DNA of 64,000 nucleotides from Streptomyces sp. NBC_00572 (lineage in GTDB: Bacteria > Actinomycetota > Actinomycetes > Streptomycetales > Streptomycetaceae), in the NCBI RefSeq assembly GCF_026341815.1, contig NZ_JAPENX010000001.1, positions 558,001 to 622,000 on the forward strand, written 5' to 3'. Made by a program: the position numbers and the translations under genes. Below, piece after piece: positions 49,090-56,559 of this stretch. Position 1 is the first letter of the stretch; the number at the start of each line of letters is the position of its first letter. The notes under the pieces are model-generated. The model was not told the DNA's origin. It worked only from the letters and a program-made list of their open reading frames with translations, and did not search any database.

Positions 49090-50333
49090 GACGGTGCGCG
49101 ATCGCCCTCCTCGGGCAACGGGCCAGACGGCGCTGGCTCCATCTGATCGTGGGCGGCGCGCTGTTCATGCCGTTCTGGATGGTCGGCTCCGTGATCGTCG
49201 GGGCGTTGCTCGACGCGGGCGGACTGTTCACCGGAAGCCTCGCGGTGCAGTTCGGGGCGTACGCGGTGGGGCTTCCGCTGGTCGCGGTCGCCGCGCTGTT
49301 CCCGCTGGCCCGGCCGATGTCGGTGGCGGCGGCGCGGGCGCTGTGCGGGATACCGGCGGACGGGTTGGCGGACGGCCCGGCGCGGGGCCGGGAGGAGAAG
49401 GCCCGGACGGCCGGCTGGTTCACGCTGCACCTGGCCGCCGGGGCGCTGATCAGCGGGGCGACGCTGGCCCTTCCGCCGTTCGCGGTGTCGGTTCTGGCGC
49501 TGCCGTTCTCGCCGGCGCTGCGGGAGTCGGAGGTCGGCCGGCTCTGGGGTCTCGACCGGCCCTGGTGGAGCTGGGCCGCGATCCCGGCGGGGATCCTGAT
49601 GCTGATCGCGCTGGCCGCCGTGGCCGCCGCGACCGGGGCCCTGCTCGCCCGGCAGGCGCCCCGGCTGCTCGGGCCGAGTCCGGCGGACCGGCTCGCGGCG
49701 GCCGAGCGGCGCGCGGCGGAGGCGGAGTCCCGCAACCGGCTGGCCCGGGAGCTGCACGACTCGGTCGGTCACGCGCTGAGCGCGGTCACCCTCCAGGCGG
49801 GCGCGGCCCGCCGGGTCCTGGACGGCGGCGACGGGGCGGACCTGGAGTTCGTCCGGGAGGCGCTGACCGCGATCGAGGAGACCACCCGGCGCACGGTCGG
49901 CGAGCTGGACTGGGTCCTCGGGCTGCTGCGGCGCGACGAGGACGCCGGGGAAGGACCGGGGCCCGGTCCGGGGCTGGACGCCCTGGAGGCCCTGGTGCGG
50001 GGTGCGGGACCGAAGGTGGCGCTGACCGTGTCCGGCGACCTCGCGCCCGTACCGGAGGCGCTGTCCCGGGAGGCGTACCGGATCGTTCAGGAAGGGCTGA
50101 CGAACGCGGCCCGGCACGCGGGCGGGGAGCCCGTCGCCGTGCGGCTCGACGCCCGTACCGAGGAGTTGGAGATCACCATGGAGAACCCCCTGCCCGCGCG
50201 GCCTCCGGTCGCCCGCCCGAACGGCGGCCGCGGCCTGCGCGGAGTCACCGAGCGGGCCCGGCTGCTGGGCGGCACCGCCGAGGCGGGCCCGGCGGACGGC
50301 GTCTGGCGGCTCGCGGTGCGGATCCCCCGATGA
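49086..50333 (+). CDS. Two-component sensor histidine kinase, HisKA_3 (NarL-type) family
   Basis: 415 aa. Four or more hydrophobic segments fill residues 15-200, with little extracytoplasmic loop, so the signal is probably sensed in the membrane. The dimerisation region is RNRLARELHDSVGHALSAVTLQAG, with the phospho-acceptor His near residue 225; the ATPase domain has the N-box QEGLTNAARHAGG and the G-box GGRGLRGVTERARLLGG. GTG 49086 overlaps the previous stop, and its own stop overlaps the response regulator start (ATGA). Confidence 0.9.
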   Translation: MRRCAIALLGQRARRRWLHLIVGGALFMPFWMVGSVIVGALLDAGGLFTGSLAVQFGAYAVGLPLVAVAALFPLARPMSVAAARALCGIPADGLADGPARGREEKARTAGWFTLHLAAGALISGATLALPPFAVSVLALPFSPALRESEVGRLWGLDRPWWSWAAIPAGILMLIALAAVAAATGALLARQAPRLLGPSPADRLAAAERRAAEAESRNRLARELHDSVGHALSAVTLQAGAARRVLDGGDGADLEFVREALTAIEETTRRTVGELDWVLGLLRRDEDAGEGPGPGPGLDALEALVRGAGPKVALTVSGDLAPVPEALSREAYRIVQEGLTNAARHAGGEPVAVRLDARTEELEITMENPLPARPPVARPNGGRGLRGVTERARLLGGTAEAGPADGVWRLAVRIPR

Positions 50334-51001
50334 GCGCCCCGGCGAACGCCACGATCAGAGTCGTCCTGGCCGACGACGAGCGGATGGTGCGGACGGCCCT
50401 GCGGGTCATCCTCGACGCGGAGCCCGATCTGCAGGTCGTCGGCGAGGCGTCCACCGGCGCCGAGGCGGTCTCCGTGGTGCGGGCCGAGCGGCCCGATGTC
50501 GTCCTCATGGACGTACGGATGCCGGAGATCGACGGCATCCGGGCCACCGAGCAGATCCTCGCGGGGATGGCGGAGCCGCCCCGGATCGTGGTGGTGACCA
50601 CCTTCGAGAACGACGCCTATGTGTACGACGCGCTGCGCGTCGGCGCGGCCGGCTTCCTGCTCAAGCGGGCGGCGGCGGAGGATCTGGTGAGCGCGGTCCG
50701 GCTGGTCGCGCGGAGCGACTCGCTGCTCTACCCGGCGGCGGTACGGGGTCTGGCCGCCGAGCACGCCCGGCATCTGGCGCCGGTGGCGCCGCCCTGGGTG
50801 GCGCGGCTCACCGAGCGGGAGGCCGAGGTGCTGCGCCTGGTGGCGACGGGCCTCACCAACGCGGAGATCGCGGGCCGGATGGGCGTCGGCGCGGCCACGG
50901 TCAAGACGCACGTGGCGGCGGTCCTGGCGAAGTCGGGCGCCCGGGACCGTACGCAGGCGGTGATCCTGGCGTACGAGTCGGGCTTCGTCCGGGCGGGGTG
51001 A
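50330..51001 (+). CDS. NarL/FixJ-type response regulator
   Basis: 223 aa. Receiver domain with acidic pair ADDERMV near residue 15, phospho-acceptor Asp in PDVVLMDVRMPEIDG near 61, and Lys in GFLLKRAAAEDL near 112. The C-terminal LuxR-type HTH is LTEREAEVLRLVATGLTNAEIAGRMGV near 160-186, followed by ATVKTHVAAVLAKSGARDR. It forms a cognate pair with the overlapping upstream kinase. Targets are unknown; the neighbouring penicillin-binding protein gene is one candidate. Confidence 0.92.
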   Translation: MSAPANATIRVVLADDERMVRTALRVILDAEPDLQVVGEASTGAEAVSVVRAERPDVVLMDVRMPEIDGIRATEQILAGMAEPPRIVVVTTFENDAYVYDALRVGAAGFLLKRAAAEDLVSAVRLVARSDSLLYPAAVRGLAAEHARHLAPVAPPWVARLTEREAEVLRLVATGLTNAEIAGRMGVGAATVKTHVAAVLAKSGARDRTQAVILAYESGFVRAG

Positions 51002-51097
51002 GGGCGCCCGCCGCGAGCTCCGCCGACATGAAGGTTCACTGAGAAACGGGCCACATCCGGAACGTCCCCCACCGGGTCGTTCGTCCCCACAAGTGCG

Positions 51098-52546
51098 ATG
51101 AACAAGACGATCAGGCGCACCTCGGTCTTCGTACTGCTCCTGGTGCTCGCCCTGCTGGGCCGGGCCACCTGGGTGCAGGCGTACGAGGCGAAGGCGCTCG
51201 CGAACGACAAGAAGAACCGGCGGAACACGATCGCGCAGTACGCGCAGCCGCTCGGGAACATCGTCGTGGCCGGCTCGCCGGTCACCGGCTCGAAGAAGAC
51301 GGAGGGAACGGACCTCGAGTACCGCCGTACGTACACGGACGGCGAGCTGTACGCGGCGGTGACCGGCTACAGCTCGCAGGCGTACGGCGCCACCCAGCTG
51401 GAGGGCATCTACTCCGACGTCCTCGACGGCACCGACGACCGGCTGAAGAACCCGCTCGACGCCGTCACCCGCAAGCAGCAGGAGCCGGGCACGGTCGTCA
51501 CCACGATCGACCCGGACGTGCAGAAGGCCGCCTACCGGGCGCTCGGGGACACGAAGGGCGCGGCCGTCGCCGTCGACCCGGTCACCGGCCGGATCCTCGC
51601 GATGGTCTCCACCCCGTCCTACGACCCGTCGAAGATCGCCGGGACGACGAACGGCGACGCCTGGAAGGAGCTGACCACCGACGCGGACAAGCCGCTGGTC
51701 AACCGGGCGCTGCGGCAGCCGCTGCCGCCCGGCTCCACCTTCAAGCTGGTCGTCGCGGCGGCGGCCCTGGAGGACGGTCTGTACGGCTCGGTGGACACAT
51801 CGACGGAGAGCCCCGACCCGTACACCCTGCCGAACACCCGGACCGTGCTGAAGAACGAGAACGCGTCCGCGCCCTGCGAGAACGCCACGATCCGCACGGC
51901 GCTCCGCTACTCCTGCAACAACGTCTTCGCCAAGATGGCCGCCGACCTGGGGCAGGACAAGGTGAAGGCGATGGCGGAGAAGTTCGGCTTCAACGACGCC
52001 GAGCTCGACGTCCCGGTCCGCGCCTACCCGAGCGTGTACCCGTCCGGCATGGACAAGGCGCAGACGGCGCTGACGGGCATCGGCCAGTTCGACGTGACCG
52101 CCACCCCGCTGCAGATGGCGATGGTGTCGGCGGCGATCGCCAACGACGGTCTGCTCGCCGCCCCGCACATGGTGTCGGAGGTCGTCGACTCCGACGGCGA
52201 CGCGCTCAAGACCTTCGAGGACGGCGACAGCGAGCGGATCGTCTCCTCGTCGACGGCGGAGCAGCTGCGCAGCGCGATGCGGACGGTCGTGGACGAGGGC
52301 ACGGGCACCAACGCGGCGATCAGCGGGGCCGAGGTCGGCGGCAAGACGGGTACGGCGCAGCACGGCGAGAACAACAGCAAGACGCCGTACGCCTGGTTCA
52401 CCTCGTACGCGAAGGACGCCTCGACCGGGAAGCAGGTCGCCGTCGCGGTGATGATCGAGGACTCGGGCGCGGCCCGCTCCGAGGTCAGCGGCAACGGCCT
52501 GGCGGCCCCGGTGGCCCAGAAGATGATGGCGGCGGCGCTGAAGTGA
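51098..52546 (+). CDS. Class B penicillin-binding protein (D,D-transpeptidase)
   Basis: 482 aa. One N-terminal membrane helix (residues 8-25), a dimerisation region, and the transpeptidase domain from about residue 150. The three active-site motifs are intact: SxxK in PPGSTFKLV (Ser213), SxN as SCNN (about residue 272) and KTG in GGKTGTAQHG (Lys416). This is the PbpA/PBP2-like form that cross-links peptidoglycan outside the membrane. No rodA neighbour is present, so it is an extra paralogue of the cell-shape PBP. No strong ribosome-binding site precedes ATG 51098. Confidence 0.89.
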   Translation: MNKTIRRTSVFVLLLVLALLGRATWVQAYEAKALANDKKNRRNTIAQYAQPLGNIVVAGSPVTGSKKTEGTDLEYRRTYTDGELYAAVTGYSSQAYGATQLEGIYSDVLDGTDDRLKNPLDAVTRKQQEPGTVVTTIDPDVQKAAYRALGDTKGAAVAVDPVTGRILAMVSTPSYDPSKIAGTTNGDAWKELTTDADKPLVNRALRQPLPPGSTFKLVVAAAALEDGLYGSVDTSTESPDPYTLPNTRTVLKNENASAPCENATIRTALRYSCNNVFAKMAADLGQDKVKAMAEKFGFNDAELDVPVRAYPSVYPSGMDKAQTALTGIGQFDVTATPLQMAMVSAAIANDGLLAAPHMVSEVVDSDGDALKTFEDGDSERIVSSSTAEQLRSAMRTVVDEGTGTNAAISGAEVGGKTGTAQHGENNSKTPYAWFTSYAKDASTGKQVAVAVMIEDSGAARSEVSGNGLAAPVAQKMMAAALK

Positions 52547-52672
52547 GCTGAATCCGCTTGGCGGGGGCCCCCGATTGGCCGTCGGGGCCCGTCACGCGAT
52601 ATGCAGGGTCACGCTCGTATCCGAGCACGCATTCGAACCGCTGATCCTGCTCTCACCTCGCGGAGGACCGCC

Positions 52673-53113
52673 GTGCGCCTGCCCCGTTCCCTGTCCGGCT
52701 GGACCATCGCGGTCTTCGGTGTGCTCGCCGCCGCGCTGGGGGTGGTGGGCCTGGTCGTACCGGACGCGCTGCTCACGATGATGGGCTTCGAGCCGGTGCC
52801 CGCGGGCGGAGCCGTAGAGGGAGACCACACCCTCGTCTTCCTCACCGCCTCCTCGATGGCCGCGGTCAACATGGGCGTGTACTACGTGCTGGCCGCGCTC
52901 GCCGACTGGAAGCCCTTCTTCCGCTGGACGGTCCCCTTCCGCCTCCTCACCTGCGCGGTCTTCACCCTCGCGGTCGTCACCGGCCGGGCCCCGGCCGGAT
53001 TCGTGGGGGTGGGCCTGTGGGAGGGGCTGGGCGCGGTGGTGACGGGTCTCGCTCTGCGGTACGAGAAGGCGCACGCGGAGCCTCCGTACGAGAGGCAGGG
53101 CGCGGGCGCGTGA
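52673..53113 (+). CDS. Small membrane protein, four predicted helices
   Basis: 146 aa. Helices run at about residues 7-28 (WTIAVFGVLAAALGVVGLVVP), 52-75, 86-106 and 110-127. The layout resembles uncharacterised DoxX-like small membrane proteins but no conserved motif was verified. GTG 52673 is preceded by CGGAGGACCGCC, which decides the start against the longer frame from 52601. Function unknown. Confidence 0.72.
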   Translation: MRLPRSLSGWTIAVFGVLAAALGVVGLVVPDALLTMMGFEPVPAGGAVEGDHTLVFLTASSMAAVNMGVYYVLAALADWKPFFRWTVPFRLLTCAVFTLAVVTGRAPAGFVGVGLWEGLGAVVTGLALRYEKAHAEPPYERQGAGA

Positions 53114-53184
53114 CGCGCGACGGGCCGGCCCATTAGGGAAGATGCCCGATCCCCCGGGGCCACCTCAGAGACCAGCCTGAGGTC

Positions 53185-54390
53185 ATGCGCTGGTATCTGA
53201 CAGGTGTCGTCGTGTCCGGGTTCGGGACGACGGCGATGTGGCTGGTCTCCGGGATCTGGGTCAAGTCGCTGACGGGCTCCGACAGTCTCGCGGCCCTGGC
53301 CGCCTTCGCCCTCTGGGCGCCCGTCCTCCTCGGGCCGCTCCTCGGCACCCTCGCCGACCGGGTACGGCGTCGGCCGCTCCTGGTCGCGCTGAACGCGGCG
53401 ATGGCCGTGCTCCTCCCGCTGCTCCTGTGGGTGGAGTCGGCGGACAGGGTGTGGCTGCTCTTCGCCGTCCTCGTGCTCTACGGCGCGCAGGGCGCCGTAC
53501 ACGAGGCGGCGGAGCAGGCCCTGATCGCGACCGCCCTGGACGAGAAGCGGCTCGGTACCTTCAACGGGCTGCGGATGACCGCCAACGAGTCCATGAAGCT
53601 GATCGCCCCGCTGGTGGCGGCGGGGCTCTTCGCCCGGTACGGGGGCGGGCCTGTCGCCCTCCTCGACGCGGCGAGCTTCGCGCTCGCGGCGGCCCTGTTC
53701 GCGTGGATGCCGGTGCGCGAGACGCGGCCGGTCCGGTCCGGGTCCCGGCACTGGTGGCGGGAGACCGCCGAGGGCGTGCGGCTGCTCCGTGGCTCACCGG
53801 TCCTGCGGCCGCTGGTCGCGACGGGCGCGTTCACGATGCTGCTCGCCGGGGTGAACGGGGCCGCGATCTACGCGGTCGTGGACCGGGGGCTCGGGCACGC
53901 GCCCGTGTACGCCGGTGTGCTCTACGCGGTGCAGGGCGTGGGCTCGGTCCTCGCGGGCCTGGTCACCGGCCCGCTGCTGCGCCGGACCCCGGAGCGGACG
54001 CTCGCCGCGGCGGGTCTCGCCCTGTTCGCGGTGGCGGTGGGCGTACGGACGCTGCCGTACGAGACGACGGCGCTGGCCGCGAGCGCGGTCATCGGCCTCG
54101 GGCTGCCGTGGGTGCTCGTGGCGGTGATGACGGCCGTGCAGCGGGAGGCGCCGACGGAGGCGGTGGGCCGGGTGGCGGCCACCGCGAACACCCTGGTCAT
54201 GGCGCCGAACGCGCTGGCCCTCGCCCTCGGCGCGGGCCTCGTGGCCCTGGTCGACGTCCGCGTCCTGCTGCCGCTGCTCGCGCTCGCGGGGACCGGGTGG
54301 GCGGCGGGAGTCGCGATACGGGGGCGGCGCGGGCGACGCGACCGTGATCCGGCGACGAGCACCCCGGAGACCCCCGTCCCGGCCCGCTGA
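53185..54390 (+). CDS. MFS transporter
   Basis: 401 aa with about 12 predicted helices. Features of the enterobactin/macrolide-exporter-like group: LGPLLGTLADRVRRRPLLVAL near residue 51 (motif A) and VHEAAEQALIATALDEKRLGTFNGLR near 102. Probably a proton-driven efflux pump for a metabolite or drug; the substrate cannot be predicted. ATG 53185 follows a GAGG site. The tail is Arg/Asp-rich and cytoplasmic. Confidence 0.84.
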   Translation: MRWYLTGVVVSGFGTTAMWLVSGIWVKSLTGSDSLAALAAFALWAPVLLGPLLGTLADRVRRRPLLVALNAAMAVLLPLLLWVESADRVWLLFAVLVLYGAQGAVHEAAEQALIATALDEKRLGTFNGLRMTANESMKLIAPLVAAGLFARYGGGPVALLDAASFALAAALFAWMPVRETRPVRSGSRHWWRETAEGVRLLRGSPVLRPLVATGAFTMLLAGVNGAAIYAVVDRGLGHAPVYAGVLYAVQGVGSVLAGLVTGPLLRRTPERTLAAAGLALFAVAVGVRTLPYETTALAASAVIGLGLPWVLVAVMTAVQREAPTEAVGRVAATANTLVMAPNALALALGAGLVALVDVRVLLPLLALAGTGWAAGVAIRGRRGRRDRDPATSTPETPVPAR

Positions 54391-54492
54391 TCGGGCCGCC
54401 CTCAGGGCGCGGCCCGTGGGCGCTCGCGGTGCGGGGCGACCGGCGTGCGGCGAGCATGGAAGGAGGCGCGGGCGTGGCGGGAGGAGGGCAGC

Positions 54493-56559
54493 GTGACGGC
54501 CGGTTCCTTCCCGGGGACGACGGGGCGGGTCGGTGTGCCCCTCGAAGGCACGGGGTTGCTCGACGTGCTCGGGGTCGCCGCCGTAGTCGTCGACGCCCAC
54601 GGCCGGATCGTGCTGTGGAGTCCGCAGGCGGCGGACCTCTTCGGGTTCCGCGCCGACGAGGCGCTGGGCCAGTACATGGGCCGGCTGGTCGTCGGCGCGG
54701 ACCACCGGGAGGAGGCGACGCGCCTCTTCGGCGAGGTGCTGCGCGAGGGCACGACCTGGGCGGGCGTCTTCCCCGTACGGCACAAGGACGGCAGCGTACG
54801 GAACGTGGAGTTCCGGAACATGCGGCTCTCCGACGACCTGGGGGGTCTGTACGCGCTCGGGATCGCCGCCGACCGGTCCGTCGTCGAACGGGTCGAGGCC
54901 GAGCTCGCCCTCTCCGACCGGCTCGTCTCCCAGTCCCCCATCGGCCTCGCCGTCCTGGACACCGACCTGCGCTACGTCCTGGTGAACCCGGCCCTGGAAC
55001 GGATCAACGGGATCCCGGCCGCGCTGCACCTCGGACGGCGGATCAGCGAGATGGTGCCCGAGGTCGACGCCCCGGCCCTGGAGGCCGCGCTGCGCGCCGT
55101 CCTGGCGACGGGCACACCGCTGCTCGACCATCCCACCGTCGGGCGGACCCCGGCCGACCCGGACCACGACCACGCCTGGTCGGTGTCCTTCTACCGCCTG
55201 GAAGGGCCGGAGAAGCGGATCCTGGGAGTCGCCGCCTCGGTGATCGACGTGACCGAACGGATGCGGGCGGACGCGGACGCCGACCGGTCCCGGCGACGGC
55301 TCGCCCTCATCGCGGACGCCTCCGCCCGGGTCGGCACCACCCTGGAGGTGGAGAAGACGGCCGACGAGCTGGCCTCGGTGGTCGTACCGGAGCTCGCCGA
55401 CATCGCCGCCGTCGACGTCCTGGACTCCGTGCTCGCGCTGCGAAGGCCGGGCGCGCCCGAGGAGGGGCCCGAACTGTTCCGGGCGCTCGCGGTGAAGGCC
55501 GCGGCCCGGACGGAGGCGCTGCCGGCGGCGGACCCGCCCGGGGCGATCACCATGTACGGGGCGGACCGGCTCGTCACCCGGTGTGTGCACACCGGCCTTC
55601 CGGTCCTGGTGGAGCACGTCGGCCCCGGCGACCTGTCCCGGATCGCGCGGAGCCCGGAGGCCGCCGAGCTGCTCGCCCGGGCCGGGGTCCACTCCTATCT
55701 GGCGGTGCCGCTGATCGCGCGCGGGGAGGTGCTCGGCGCGCTCGACCTCAAGCGGGACCGCAACGCGCTGCCCTTCGACGGCGACGACGTCCTGCTCGCG
55801 ACGGAGCTCGCGGCCCGCGCGGCGGTGAGCATCGACAACGCGCGCTGGTACCAGAGCGTGCGGAACTCGGCGGTGACGCTCCAGCGCAGTCTGCTGCCGG
55901 GCAAGCCCCCGGAACGGGCGGGTCTCGAAGTCGCGACCCGCTACCAGCCGGCGCAGGCGTCGAGCGAGGTCGGGGGCGACTGGTACGACGTGATCCCGCT
56001 GCCCGAGGACAAGACGGCGCTGGTCGTGGGCGACGTGATGGGCAGCGGGATCGACGCGGCGGCGACGATGGGACGGCTGCGGACCGCCACCTGCGCGTTC
56101 GCGGACCTCGATCTCTCACCGGCCCAGGTCCTGCGGCATCTGGACCGGATCACCGAAGGCCTTGAGCACTACATCGCGACCTGTCTCTTCGCCGTGTACG
56201 ACCCGGCCCTGGGCCGGTGCCGGATCGCGAACGCGGGGCACCTGCCACCCGTGCGGGTCCCGGCGGACGGCCCGGCCGAGCTGGTGGACGTCCCGCCGGG
56301 GGTGCCGCTCGGGGTGGGCGGCGGCACGTTCCGTACGGTCCGGGTCCCGTTCCGGCCCGGGGACCGGCTCGTGCTGTACACGGACGGCCTGATCGAGACC
56401 CGCCACGAGGCCATCGACGAACGGCTCGCGCTGCTCGTGGGCCTCATCGACAAGTCGCGCGGGCCCCTTGAGGAGACCTGTGACGAGCTCCTTCGGGCAC
56501 TGCGCCGGCCGGGAGCGCCGGACGACGTGGCGCTGCTCATCGCCCGGAGCACGGGATGA
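54493..56559 (+). CDS. PAS-PAS-GAF-SpoIIE protein phosphatase
   Basis: 688 aa, cytoplasmic. Two PAS domains (from about residue 20, VVVDAHGRIVLWSPQAADLFG, and 136, IGLAVLDTDLRYVLVNPALE), a GAF domain (SRRRLALIADASARVGTTLE to ARAAVSIDNARWYQ) and a C-terminal SpoIIE/PP2C domain with metal Asp motifs GGDWYDVIPL, VVGDVMGSGIDAAATMGRLR and DDVALLIA. Such proteins dephosphorylate anti-anti-sigma factors in response to small signals. GTG 54493 was chosen because GGAGGAGGGCAGC precedes it; a GTG at 54445 lacks one. It overlaps the next gene as ATGA. Confidence 0.88.
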   Translation: MTAGSFPGTTGRVGVPLEGTGLLDVLGVAAVVVDAHGRIVLWSPQAADLFGFRADEALGQYMGRLVVGADHREEATRLFGEVLREGTTWAGVFPVRHKDGSVRNVEFRNMRLSDDLGGLYALGIAADRSVVERVEAELALSDRLVSQSPIGLAVLDTDLRYVLVNPALERINGIPAALHLGRRISEMVPEVDAPALEAALRAVLATGTPLLDHPTVGRTPADPDHDHAWSVSFYRLEGPEKRILGVAASVIDVTERMRADADADRSRRRLALIADASARVGTTLEVEKTADELASVVVPELADIAAVDVLDSVLALRRPGAPEEGPELFRALAVKAAARTEALPAADPPGAITMYGADRLVTRCVHTGLPVLVEHVGPGDLSRIARSPEAAELLARAGVHSYLAVPLIARGEVLGALDLKRDRNALPFDGDDVLLATELAARAAVSIDNARWYQSVRNSAVTLQRSLLPGKPPERAGLEVATRYQPAQASSEVGGDWYDVIPLPEDKTALVVGDVMGSGIDAAATMGRLRTATCAFADLDLSPAQVLRHLDRITEGLEHYIATCLFAVYDPALGRCRIANAGHLPPVRVPADGPAELVDVPPGVPLGVGGGTFRTVRVPFRPGDRLVLYTDGLIETRHEAIDERLALLVGLIDKSRGPLEETCDELLRALRRPGAPDDVALLIARSTG

